In this document: positions 7,279-13,574 of the stretch, piece by piece
Numbering within the stretch: the stretch's first letter is position 1
Layout: the number at the start of each line of letters is the position of its first letter
Assembly (NCBI GenBank): GCA_022561255.1
Contig: JADFRO010000037.1
Span: forward strand, 1 to 13,574
Reading direction: 5' to 3'
Source of the DNA: Planctomycetota bacterium
GTDB taxonomy: Bacteria; Planctomycetota; Phycisphaerae; UBA1845
Length of the DNA: 13,574 bases
Position numbers and translations under genes: made by a program
Notes under the pieces: generated by a model
Told to the model about the DNA's origin: nothing
Databases searched by the model: none
What the model saw: the letters and a program-made list of their open reading frames with translations, nothing else

Positions 7279-7614
7279 ATGTTGGGTGGATTGGGAAACC
7301 TCGCCGGATTGATGAAATCGGCCAAGGAGATGCAGGACAACCTCAAGAAGCTCCAGGACGAGATGGCCAAGCGCCGATTTGAAGGCGTCGCGGGCGGCGA
7401 CGCGGTCCGTGCAACCGTCGACGGCAAGGGAACGCTGGTCGACATCCGGATCGATCCGAAGGCTCTCTCCGACGTCGAGCTCCTCGAAGATTTGATCAAG
7501 GCCGCCATTGGTGCAGCCACGACGAAATCCCAGGATCAAATGAAACAGGAAATGAACTCACTGGCGGGCGGTTTGGACCTGGGTCAACTGTCGAAGATGC
7601 TCGGCGGTGACTGA
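7279..7614 (+). CDS. ybaB: YbaB/EbfC family nucleoid-associated protein
   Basis: Small DNA-binding protein that dimerises into a tweezer shape and coats the nucleoid. The 111-residue product has the family pattern: a glycine-rich start (MLGGLGNLAGLMKSAKEMQD), an amphipathic helix rich in K/E/Q (KKLQDEMAKRRFEG), a beta sheet with DAVRATVDGKGTLVDIRIDP, and a C-terminal helix DLIKAAIGAATTKSQDQMKQEM ending in a glycine-rich tail. The length is typical (~100-110). The start is fixed by GAGGAG (7264-7269) nine bases before the ATG. It sits between dnaX and recR, its near-universal position. The C-terminus LSKMLGGD echoes the N-terminal MLGG, common in this family. Confidence 0.95.
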   Translation: MLGGLGNLAGLMKSAKEMQDNLKKLQDEMAKRRFEGVAGGDAVRATVDGKGTLVDIRIDPKALSDVELLEDLIKAAIGAATTKSQDQMKQEMNSLAGGLDLGQLSKMLGGD

Positions 7615-7627
7615 TGCGACACCCTGT

Positions 7628-7732
7628 GTGACAAACCGAGCCGCGACCGTCAGGGAGCGCTTTTCGTCCACGAAACGGGACCGCTTCCTCACGGGAGCTT
7701 CGCTCTACGAAGGAGCGGCTCTGAAAGAGGCT
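7628..7732. repeat. Dispersed intergenic repeat, copy 1 (ybaB-recR)
   Basis: Begins GTGACAAACCGAGCCGCGAC, matching copy 2 (10088) at 19 of 20 bases. Shared blocks then follow in the same order: GGGAGC (7653-7658), TTTTC, ACCGCTTCCTCACG (7680-7693), and a tail starting GCGGCTC and ending AGAGGCT. Compared with copy 2 it has about 18 extra bases before the tail, themselves able to form a CTTCG/CGAAG hairpin. It fills most of the 149-base ybaB-recR gap. Confidence 0.75.
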
Positions 7733-7763
7733 TCTCAAACACGCCCATCGGTATGGGGGTCCA

Positions 7764-8366
7764 ATGAACACCGAACCGATTGAATCACTCGCACGACTCA
7801 AGGAGCAGTTCCGAAAGCTCCCTGGGATCGGCGCGCGAAGCGCTGAGCGCCTCGCTTTCCACGTCCTGCGCGAACCGCGCGACTTTGCGGCGGCTCTGTC
7901 AGCCGCCATACTCGACGTGAAGGACAAAGTCATCCACTGCAAGACCTGCTTCAACCTAACCGAGGCGAATCCTTGCGCGATCTGCAGCAACACGCGCCGG
8001 GATCATAGCGAAATCTGGGTGGTCGAGCAGCCCAAGGATCTGATTGTACTCGAAGCCACCGGCTTGGTTCACGGCGTCTACCACGTCCTCATGGGACACA
8101 TCGCCCCGCTGGACGGCATCGACCCGGAACACCTTACCATCGACGCACTGTTGCAGCGTGTCCGCGAAGGGTCGATCCGCGAGGTTATCCTGGCGCTCAA
8201 CCCCACGCTTGAGGGTGACGGAACTGCTCTGCACATTCAAAGCCTGCTCGCGGACCTCGACGTCAGCGTGACACGTCCGGCACGCGGGTTGGCCGTCGGA
8301 TCCCAGATCGAGTACGCCAGCCTAAGCATGCTGGAATCTGCGATTCGCGGACGTACGCCCATTTAA
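7764..8366 (+). CDS. recR: Recombination mediator protein RecR
   Basis: RecR works with RecO (and RecF) to load RecA on SSB-coated single-stranded DNA in gap repair. The 200-residue product shows the full family layout: helix-hairpin-helix KLPGIGARSAERLAFHVL (18-35), a four-cysteine zinc finger (C59, C62, C71, C74), and a Toprim domain from about 83 (IWVVEQPKDLIVLEATG) through ALNPTLEGDGTA (144-155) to TRPARGLAVGSQIEYA at the end. The length is normal. ATG 7764 has five G four bases upstream. It follows ybaB, separated by a repeat element rather than the usual tight spacing. A small perfect hairpin (CGCTC/GAGCG, 8368-8381) follows the stop but has no T run, so termination there is doubtful. 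Confidence 0.97.
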   Translation: MNTEPIESLARLKEQFRKLPGIGARSAERLAFHVLREPRDFAAALSAAILDVKDKVIHCKTCFNLTEANPCAICSNTRRDHSEIWVVEQPKDLIVLEATGLVHGVYHVLMGHIAPLDGIDPEHLTIDALLQRVREGSIREVILALNPTLEGDGTALHIQSLLADLDVSVTRPARGLAVGSQIEYASLSMLESAIRGRTPI

Positions 8367-8414
8367 CCGCTCTGCGGAGCGATAACTCGGTCGACGTGGT
8401 GAACCTTTCGTTCT

Positions 8415-8426
8415 GGTTGGTATAAT
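8415..8426 (+). promoter_or_regulatory. rpoN: Extended -10 promoter for rpoN
   Basis: TGGTATAAT at 8418-8426 is a perfect TGn extended -10 plus TATAAT. The -35 is poor (GTGAAC near 8399-8404), as expected for extended -10 promoters. The predicted transcription start is about 8432-8433, leaving a leader of ~108 bases before the rpoN ATG. Confidence 0.65.
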
Positions 8427-8431
8427 GAACT

Positions 8432-8503
8432 GACACGGGTTCCGGTGGAATCCGTGAGGCACGGCTCGGTGCCGCAATCGGGCGGCGCTCCGATAACCGT
8501 GTC
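8432..8503 (+). promoter_or_regulatory. Structured leader RNA upstream of rpoN
   Basis: GACACGG (8432-8438) and CCGTGTC (8497-8503) form a perfect closing stem around three small hairpins: GGTTCC with GGAATCC (8438-8453), GGCAC with GTGCC (8458-8462 and 8469-8473), and ATCGG with CCGAT (8477-8481 and 8490-8494). The closing stem starts at the predicted transcription start. The shape is cloverleaf-like but lacks a tRNA T-loop sequence and has wrong loop sizes. It matches no riboswitch class I can name. Read by eye, without energy calculation. Confidence 0.4.
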
Positions 8504-8540
8504 GTCGTTGCGGCGAGGCTCGCCGGGGTGAACGAACCCG

Positions 8541-10004
8541 ATGTCTCAGTTTCTATCACAATCGCTCGGACAGCAGATGCGGATGGAGCAGCGGCTCACA
8601 CCGCGCTTGATCCAGTCGATGGCCGTGCTTCAAAAACCCGTCGCCGACCTTGAAACCTACATCGAAGACGCGCTGGAAGCCAACGCCGCACTCGAAGTCG
8701 CTGAACCCGAGGCGGTGGAACGCGATTCGGACGAGGCGCCCGACGACTCGCCCCGTTCCAAGAGCGAGGAGACCGAGGCCGCCGGGTTTGAAAGGCTCGA
8801 ACGATTCTCCCGTGAGCAAGGTCTCGACTGGATGGATCGGCCTTTCAGAAAGACACCGCGCACGTCGTCCAGCGGAGAGATCGACGCCAAGATGGGCGCG
8901 ATGGCCAACACCGAAGGACGGGAAATCGGGCTTAACGAGTACCTTATCAATCAGTGGACACTCTCCGACGTTTCAAACGACCTCCGCGACGCGGGCGAAG
9001 CGATCATCAACAAACTGGACCCGGACGGGTACCTACGCATCCCGCTGGAGGAAGTCGGTCAAAGCCTGCGCTCGGTGATTGCGCCGGAGGTGCTTCAGGA
9101 GGCCCTTCGACGCGTTCAGCAGCTCGATCCGATTGGCGTCGGATCGCGCGACACGGTGGAGTGTTTGCTGCTCCAGCTCGACGCCTTGCCCGGCGACAAT
9201 CAAATCGAGCGAGCTCTCGTCGAGAAGCACCTGAACGACATAACGCACAACCGACTGCCGGCCGTTGCGAAAGCCACCGGGTACTCGATCGGTGAGATCA
9301 ATGAAGCCATCAAAGCGATGCGCTCGACGCTCCACCTTCATCCCGGCTACCTCGTGGGCAACCGGTCGGTCCCATCCATTCGCCCGGACGTTGTCATCGA
9401 GTACGCTGACACCGGCGCCGGTCTGTCGGTGCGACTCGCACGGGGTAACGCACCACAACTCCGCGTGAGCACGGAAGTCGCCGCCCTCGCCAAGTCGAAG
9501 ACCAACGGAAAAGAGGCGCGCGACTTCGCCCGCAAGCACGTCGAGGAGGCGACCGCTCTTATCGACGCCGTGAACTTCCGACACACGCGGCTACTGGAAG
9601 TAACGCAAGCGATCGCCGAAAAACAGAGCGAGTTCTTCGACGTCGGTCCGCCGGGTCTAAAGGTGTACAAAATGAGCGACCTGGCGATAGAGCTCGAGTG
9701 TGATCCCTCGACGATCAGTCGCACAGTGGCCCATAAATACGTTCAAACGCCGCGCGGCATCTTGCCACTTCGATACTTTTTTACGGGAGGCACGGAGACA
9801 GAGGGCGGTGAGACGGTCGGGTGGGATCACGTCAAAACGCGCGTCCGCGCTCTAATCGACTCCGAGGATCGAAAGAAGCCGCTGAACGACGATCAGATCG
9901 CCGCCTTGCTCACGAAGGAAGGAATCGACATCTCCCGGCGCACCGTTGCGAAGTATCGCCAGCAAATGAGCATCGCCGCCGCCAGGCAGCGCAAGGAGTT
10001 TTGA
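8541..10004 (+). CDS. rpoN: RNA polymerase sigma-54 factor
   Basis: Alternative sigma factor that recognises -24/-12 promoters and needs an AAA+ enhancer-binding protein to open DNA. The 487-residue product starts with the Gln/Leu-rich activator-interacting region I (SQSLGQQMRMEQRLTPRLIQ, 6-25), then an acidic spacer (~53-85). The core-binding domain follows (~125-300), then a helix-turn-helix (MSDLAIELECDPSTISRTVAHKY) and, near the C-terminus, the diagnostic RpoN box RRTVAKYR (466-473), one residue short of the usual ARRTVAKYR. The length is normal for the family. The ATG is preceded by CGGGGTG, which can pair with ACCCG (8536-8540) just before the start, partly hiding the ribosome site. It is monocistronic in appearance; none of the usual partners (hpf, ptsN) follow. 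Confidence 0.97.
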   Translation: MSQFLSQSLGQQMRMEQRLTPRLIQSMAVLQKPVADLETYIEDALEANAALEVAEPEAVERDSDEAPDDSPRSKSEETEAAGFERLERFSREQGLDWMDRPFRKTPRTSSSGEIDAKMGAMANTEGREIGLNEYLINQWTLSDVSNDLRDAGEAIINKLDPDGYLRIPLEEVGQSLRSVIAPEVLQEALRRVQQLDPIGVGSRDTVECLLLQLDALPGDNQIERALVEKHLNDITHNRLPAVAKATGYSIGEINEAIKAMRSTLHLHPGYLVGNRSVPSIRPDVVIEYADTGAGLSVRLARGNAPQLRVSTEVAALAKSKTNGKEARDFARKHVEEATALIDAVNFRHTRLLEVTQAIAEKQSEFFDVGPPGLKVYKMSDLAIELECDPSTISRTVAHKYVQTPRGILPLRYFFTGGTETEGGETVGWDHVKTRVRALIDSEDRKKPLNDDQIAALLTKEGIDISRRTVAKYRQQMSIAAARQRKEF

Positions 10005-10041
10005 GCGACGCTCGCTTGACACCCGCCCATCAGCCACCGGC

Positions 10042-10070
10042 TTGAATCCACGCGACATCAATCCTATAAA
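10042..10070 (+). promoter_or_regulatory. Sigma-70-type promoter for dus
   Basis: TTGAAT (10042-10047, four of six) lies 17 bases before TATAAA (10065-10070, five of six). The predicted start is near 10077, placing the repeat element at 10088-10174 inside the dus leader. A second TTGACA at 10016-10021 has no -10 at suitable spacing. Confidence 0.5.
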
Positions 10071-10087
10071 GATGCATGAGAAGGGGC

Positions 10088-10174
10088 GTGACGAACCGAG
10101 CCGCGACTATGAGGGAGCAGTTTTCAACCGTGAACCCTAACCGCTTCCTCACGAGCGCGGCTCGGATAGAGGCT
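10088..10174. repeat. Dispersed intergenic repeat, copy 2 (dus leader)
   Basis: Inverted-repeat element: CCGAGCCGCG (10096-10105) is perfectly complementary to CGCGGCTCGG (10156-10165). Inside it, GAGGGAGCAGTT (10111-10122) pairs with AACCGCTTCCTC (10139-10150) except for one G-T and one A-C, leaving a short loop. The first 20 bases match copy 1 at 19 positions, and the tail matches GCGGCTC...AGAGGCT. Part of it is open in the dus frame, so automatic gene calls are likely to translate it. Confidence 0.8.
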
Positions 10175-10201
10175 CCGCAAGAACGCTCCAAGATTGACAC
10201 A

Positions 10202-11275
10202 ATGCTACGCATCGGCCCGCTCCAACTCGACATTCCCTTCGTACAAGCCGCCCTGAGCGGCTACAGTGATCTCGCCATGCGCCGCACGGCGCGCCGACAC
10301 GGAGCCCCGTACACGCTCAACGAAGTGATGCTCGACAAGTTTATCCTTCAGCCGGGCAAGAAGCGCCGAGAGGCGTTAGAAGTATCGCCCGACGATCATC
10401 CCGTCGGCGGACAGTTAATGGGTTCAGACCCGGACGTTTTCGGCCCGGCTGCCTTCGAGCTCGCCCAGGCCGGCTACGACGTGATCGACATCAACTTTGG
10501 CTGCCCGGTCAAGAAAGTGCTGGGGCGCTGTCGGGGCGGGTTTCTTCTGTCGCAGCCCGACGTCGCCCTGGACATCATCCGTCGCGTACACGACGCGGTC
10601 GGTGCGACCCACCCCGTCACGGTGAAGATGCGCCGCGGGATGGACGACGGCCGCGAATCGCGCCGCCACTTCTTTGAGATTCTCGATGGCGCCTTCGACC
10701 TCGGCGTCGCTGCTGTCACGGTACACGGGCGAACGGTCCGCCAGCGCTACGTCGGACCAAGCCAGTGGAAGTTCCTGGCCGAAGTCAAACGGCACGTCGG
10801 CGAGAAAGTGATTCTCGGCAGCGGCGATCTCTTTAGCGCCCAAGCCTGCATGGAAATGATCCAACGGACCGGCGTCGACGGCGTTACGATCGCCCGCGGA
10901 TGCATCGGAAATCCGTGGATTTTTGAGGAATGCAGAGCCCTATGGCGCGGAGAGGAGTTGCCGCCGCCTCCGTCGATCCAGCGACAGCGCGACGCGATTG
11001 CTAGTCACTGGTGCGACAGCCTTGAGATCTACGGCCACAAGCACGCGGGCAGGGTCATGCGAAAGTTCGGGATCAAGTACGCGGAACATCATCCGTGTGC
11101 AAGCGAGGTGCGAGCGGCCTTCATCGCGGTGAACAACTGGGCGGAGTTCGAGAACGTGCTCGAGCTATGGTACAACCCCGAGCGCGATTGGCCTGAAGTT
11201 CGCCGGCGCGAAGGTCACGGCGATCTCATCGCCGCCGGCGCCACCGCGGAACCGCTGCGTGTGGACGCTCCGTGA
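10202..11275 (+). CDS. dus: tRNA-dihydrouridine synthase (DusB-like)
   Basis: FMN enzyme reducing specific uridines in tRNA to dihydrouridine with NADPH. The 357-residue product has the TIM-barrel motifs IPFVQAALSGYSDLAMR (11-27), DINFGCPVKKV (96-106) with the catalytic cysteine C101, a flavin-site lysine in VTVKMRRG (139-146, K142), VTVHGRTVRQRYVG (172-185, H175) and ARGCIGNPWIF (231-241). The block after GCPVKKV reads LGRCRGGFLL instead of the more usual GSALL ending. The frame is open back to 10076, but those 42 codons translate the intergenic repeat and precede the conserved fold, so ATG 10202 is chosen. No strong ribosome site precedes it. Its TGA overlaps the next gene's GTG (GTGA). Family is certain; the target uridine is not. 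Confidence 0.93.
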   Translation: MLRIGPLQLDIPFVQAALSGYSDLAMRRTARRHGAPYTLNEVMLDKFILQPGKKRREALEVSPDDHPVGGQLMGSDPDVFGPAAFELAQAGYDVIDINFGCPVKKVLGRCRGGFLLSQPDVALDIIRRVHDAVGATHPVTVKMRRGMDDGRESRRHFFEILDGAFDLGVAAVTVHGRTVRQRYVGPSQWKFLAEVKRHVGEKVILGSGDLFSAQACMEMIQRTGVDGVTIARGCIGNPWIFEECRALWRGEELPPPPSIQRQRDAIASHWCDSLEIYGHKHAGRVMRKFGIKYAEHHPCASEVRAAFIAVNNWAEFENVLELWYNPERDWPEVRRREGHGDLIAAGATAEPLRVDAP

Positions 11276-11841
11276 TCTACCGCCTTCTCTTTGAACAGCC
11301 GATTCTGCTTACTGTTGTCTGCGTCGCCGTTCTGTTCTTGACGATCTGCGTGTGGTCGCGGTGGCGAACGCGTCGGGCGGCGTGGTGCGTCTGGCTCGCG
11401 CTGGCGGCCGCCCCGATCCTGCTACTCATCTCGATCACCGTCGTCACACCTGCGGAGACGATCATCGCCCTCTGCCGGCAACTAGCGCGCGACGTTGATG
11501 ACGGCAACGTGCCCGCGATCGCCGCGAAGATCGCGGAGGATTTTCAAGCGGAAGGGCTCGACAAGGAGCGGTTCGTCCAACGACTGGAACAAGCGCTGAC
11601 CCACAGCCGGGTCGATCACCCTCGCCTCAGCGATTTCGACATTCAGGTCGGAAACGCCGCCGCCGTTGCGACGTTCCGCGCCGTCTGCCGAATCCGAACG
11701 CGCGTCGCGACGATCAGAGCCCTGCCGACGCGTTGGCGGCTCAACTTTCGCCTCAGCCAAGAAACTTGGCGCATCACCCGCATCGAAGCCCTGCCGACGC
11801 CGCCGCTCAACGTCCGACGTCTAGGCGATTGGCTACGCTAA
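11272..11841 (+). CDS. Small membrane protein with an NTF2-like soluble domain
   Basis: Unrecognised 189-residue protein starting with GTG 11272 in a GTGA overlap with dus, which implies translational coupling. Two hydrophobic segments (about residues 8-28 and 36-60) are separated by an Arg-rich turn (SRWRTRRAA), predicting a hairpin with the loop in the cytoplasm. From ~61 on, the pattern helix-helix-strand-strand (ETIIALCRQLARDVDDGNVPA, then IAEDFQAEGLDKERFVQRLE, IQVGNAAAVATFRAVCRI and WRLNFRLSQETWRITRIEAL) resembles SnoaL/NTF2-like DUF4440-type domains. No catalytic residues can be named. A link to tRNA modification is only positional. Confidence 0.75.
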   Translation: MIYRLLFEQPILLTVVCVAVLFLTICVWSRWRTRRAAWCVWLALAAAPILLLISITVVTPAETIIALCRQLARDVDDGNVPAIAAKIAEDFQAEGLDKERFVQRLEQALTHSRVDHPRLSDFDIQVGNAAAVATFRAVCRIRTRVATIRALPTRWRLNFRLSQETWRITRIEALPTPPLNVRRLGDWLR

Positions 11842-11990
11842 CGCCGCGGACGCCCTCAGACGCTCCAGAGCCCGATCTACACCGCAAGCCGCCTCCAACT
11901 GTAAGAACCCGTCAAAACACCGAGGGATGACACCCGTCGGGCGCATATCCCATGTAGAAGACGCGAACAAAAGCGCGGAGGAACCCGAGA

Positions 11991-12590
11991 GTGGATGCAG
12001 CCGGCGTTGTGGCTCCTGTGGAGTCGGTGACAACTTTGCAGTTTCACGATGACCCCCGAGAGCGTCTGCGCAGGGTGTTTCACGCCGCGTCGGACGCCCT
12101 GTACCGCTTCATACTGGTGCGTGTAGGTGGTGATGGCCACGCCGCTGACGACGTGATCCAGCAGACGTGTTACGAGGCGGCCCGACACCGACGAATGCCC
12201 GACGACGACGAGCGATGCCAAGCGTGGATGTTCGGCATCGCCCGGAACCTCGTCAAAAAGCATTGGCGTGAGCTTGGCAAGCGTGACACTGAGATTCCAC
12301 TGCACAACGCGGAAAGCTCTGCCGCACTGGCCGTCGCGATGGAGTCGGAAACGCTTCCGGCCCAAGCTTGGGCGAGTTCGGAAAACGTCACCCAACTGAT
12401 GCTGGCGATCACGGCGCTCCCTCCGGCTGACCAAAAGCTCGTCTTCGCCTTCTACTTCGACGGGCGGTCTCAAGCCCAGATCGCCGGGGAGGAAAATGTG
12501 TCGCCAAAGAGTGTCGAGGCTCGCCTCTACCGAATTCGCACTCGCCTGCGGACTTCGCTCCGCGCTGAAGAGAGAAAGGACTTACGATGA
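11991..12590 (+). CDS. ECF-type RNA polymerase sigma factor
   Basis: The 199-residue sigma-70 family protein has only regions 2 and 4. Region 2 (~26-95) includes ADDVIQQTCYEAARH (52-66) and AWMFGIARNLVKKHWRE (78-94), the core-binding and -10 recognition helices. Region 4 (~135-190) has ALPPADQKLVFAFYFDGRSQ and a helix-turn-helix (AQIAGEENVSPKSVEARLYR). A 40-residue variable linker lies between. GTG 11991 is chosen because GGAGG (11977-11981) stands nine bases before it. It overlaps the next gene by ATGA (12587-12590), the usual arrangement of an ECF factor with its regulator. The upstream 149-base gap shows no promoter I can defend. Confidence 0.93.
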   Translation: MDAAGVVAPVESVTTLQFHDDPRERLRRVFHAASDALYRFILVRVGGDGHAADDVIQQTCYEAARHRRMPDDDERCQAWMFGIARNLVKKHWRELGKRDTEIPLHNAESSAALAVAMESETLPAQAWASSENVTQLMLAITALPPADQKLVFAFYFDGRSQAQIAGEENVSPKSVEARLYRIRTRLRTSLRAEERKDLR

Positions 12591-13574
12591 GTATCAACGA
12601 CCCCAACGATCAGCAGTTCGATCAAAATCTCAAAGCCTTCGCCGAGCGGTCAGTCGCTCCTGCAGCGCCGTCCTCCCAAGTGCGTTCGCGCTGCGTCGAA
12701 ACCCTCAGCGGTCACGCGGGCTCAGGACCGGCGCGACGTCGTGCATTGAAAAGACCCGCGCTGCTTTCGGGCGTTGGACTCGCTGCCGCGATCGCGATCG
12801 TCGCCGGGCTGCTCTTTTTTTCCGACGGCGCGCCAACCGTACGTGCAGCCGTAGTGCTGGAGAAACTCTCAAAGCAGGTGGCCGGTGATGACTTGATCGA
12901 GGTCACGCTGGACGCCGTGAAGGCCGACGGCGTCAACGTCAACGGTCGGCTTCAGATCGCCACGAAGGCCATTGCGGGGGACATCAACGTCAAAATCGCC
13001 GACGGCGACGGTCCCATCGAGGTCGACGTATCGCTGGCGATTTCCGAAAGCGGCGGTTGGATTTTGATTCGCAGCCTGCATATCCCCGACCCACAGGCGC
13101 AGGCGATGATCGACATGTTTTTGCCCAGCGGCACGGAAACCTTGCTGATACTCCCGCCCGAGATCGTCAAGGAGGCTATTCAAAGCGGGCTCGGCCGCGA
13201 CTTGGCGGAAGTTCGCGGCCTCGTCTCCGGCCAGGTCGTCGCACTGCTCAAAGAAATCCTGAAGTCCAACGACGATGTCGGCGCTGTGATTGAAGATCAA
13301 GCCGACGGCACGGTCAAGCTGACACTGAAGATCGAAAATGCTGAGTCGTTCCGCAACTTGCTGGCCATCGCCGCAAAATCGTTTCCGAATAAGTTTGACG
13401 AAAAAGATCTCGTCCAGATCGACGATGAAGACGTCGAGGACTTGATCGGCGCTACGCTGAGCGTCGTGTACGACCCCGACAAGGAAGTCGTTCGCTCCTT
13501 CTCGATCGCTAACCTCGGCGACGTTGAAGGTACGATCACGATAGCGCTCACGGGCGGTCAGATCGACCCGGCGC
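12587..13574 (+). CDS. Single-pass membrane protein, putative regulator of the ECF sigma factor (partial)
   Basis: Open from ATG 12587 to the right edge without a stop (329 codons seen, 3' end outside the window). AAAGGA (12575-12580) gives a good ribosome site, and the ATG overlaps the sigma stop. About 55 cytoplasmic residues end in a basic patch (ARRRALKRP), followed by one membrane span (57-79, PALLSGVGLAAAIAIVAGLL core). An extracytoplasmic domain of at least 250 residues comes next, rich in beta-strand pattern (LIEVTLDAVKADGVNVNG, INVKIADGDGPIEVDVSLAI). The topology fits an anti-sigma factor or signal sensor, but the cytoplasmic part lacks the zinc-type HxxxCxxC anti-sigma motif. The extracytoplasmic domain is not one I recognise; a LolA-like lipid or protein-binding sheet is possible. 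Confidence 0.8.
   Translation, partial: MSINDPNDQQFDQNLKAFAERSVAPAAPSSQVRSRCVETLSGHAGSGPARRRALKRPALLSGVGLAAAIAIVAGLLFFSDGAPTVRAAVVLEKLSKQVAGDDLIEVTLDAVKADGVNVNGRLQIATKAIAGDINVKIADGDGPIEVDVSLAISESGGWILIRSLHIPDPQAQAMIDMFLPSGTETLLILPPEIVKEAIQSGLGRDLAEVRGLVSGQVVALLKEILKSNDDVGAVIEDQADGTVKLTLKIENAESFRNLLAIAAKSFPNKFDEKDLVQIDDEDVEDLIGATLSVVYDPDKEVVRSFSIANLGDVEGTITIALTGGQIDPA

Noticed and set aside
7496..7993. Antisense open frame of 165 codons across the ybaB-recR gap
   Set aside because: It translates the repeat element and the antisense of recR; no ribosome site or recognisable motif.
8368..8381. Terminator after recR
   Set aside because: A perfect five-base stem with a TGCG loop, but no T run follows and the rpoN promoter lies just downstream.
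8438..8484. Cobalamin-riboswitch-like core (GGTGGAATCC, then GCCGCAATCGG) in the rpoN leader
   Set aside because: The gap between the two blocks is about 18 bases instead of about 9, and the 3' conserved segment of the class is absent.
8432..8503. tRNA gene in the rpoN leader
   Set aside because: Cloverleaf-like pairing exists, but there is no T-loop TTCRA, the anticodon-like loop has six bases, and two unpaired bases separate the third hairpin from the closing stem.
11901..11935. GTAAGAACCCGTC-type autoregulated ECF promoter before the sigma gene
   Set aside because: Suggestive of ECF promoters, but the spacing between the GTAAGAA and any CGTC/TGAC -10 candidate cannot be matched to a class I can name with confidence.

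Overview
The window is about 13.6 kb of GC-rich, densely packed bacterial chromosome with housekeeping and regulatory genes and no phage, transposase, CRISPR or tRNA signal. The gene set (aat, dnaX, ybaB, recR, rpoN, dus, an ECF sigma factor), the codon use, and the pairing of a Maf/DUF115 protein with a SPASM-domain protein fit Planctomycetota (perhaps Phycisphaerae) best. That placement is an inference from gene content, not from a marker tree.

Layout. (1) 3-893, minus strand: a complete NAD-dependent epimerase/dehydratase, divergent from everything else. (2) 1038-5288, plus strand: three genes in overlapping reading frames: aat, a Maf-like DUF115 protein, and a protein with a nucleotidyltransferase-like N-terminus and a SPASM C-terminus that has lost its radical-SAM cysteine motif. 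A probable Rho-independent terminator follows at 5448-5467. (3) 5485-8366: a sigma-70-type promoter, a leader hairpin, a small SRP RNA gene (ffs), then dnaX, ybaB and recR. This is the order known from Bacillus subtilis (scr-dnaX-yaaK-recR). dnaX carries a run of ten A with stop codons immediately after it in both alternative frames, the arrangement expected for making gamma and tau from one gene. (4) 8415-10004: an extended -10 promoter, a leader that can fold into a closed multi-branch RNA, and rpoN (sigma-54). (5) 10042-11841: a promoter, a dispersed repeat in the leader, dus, and an overlapping small membrane protein. (6) 11991-13574: an ECF sigma factor overlapping a single-pass membrane protein, probably its partner, which runs off the right edge.

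Non-coding features supported by sequence are the SRP RNA with its 25-position terminal stem, two copies of an inverted-repeat intergenic element (7628-7732 and 10088-10174), the rpoN leader fold, and the dnaX slippage site. The second repeat copy is read through by the longest ORF of dus; the real dus start is downstream of it, at 10202. The membrane-protein gene at the right edge begins at 12587 and is open to the end of the window.

The items most worth follow-up are the degenerate radical-SAM/SPASM protein next to a Maf-like protein, the structured rpoN leader, the hairpin that competes with the SRP RNA stem, and the repeat family.
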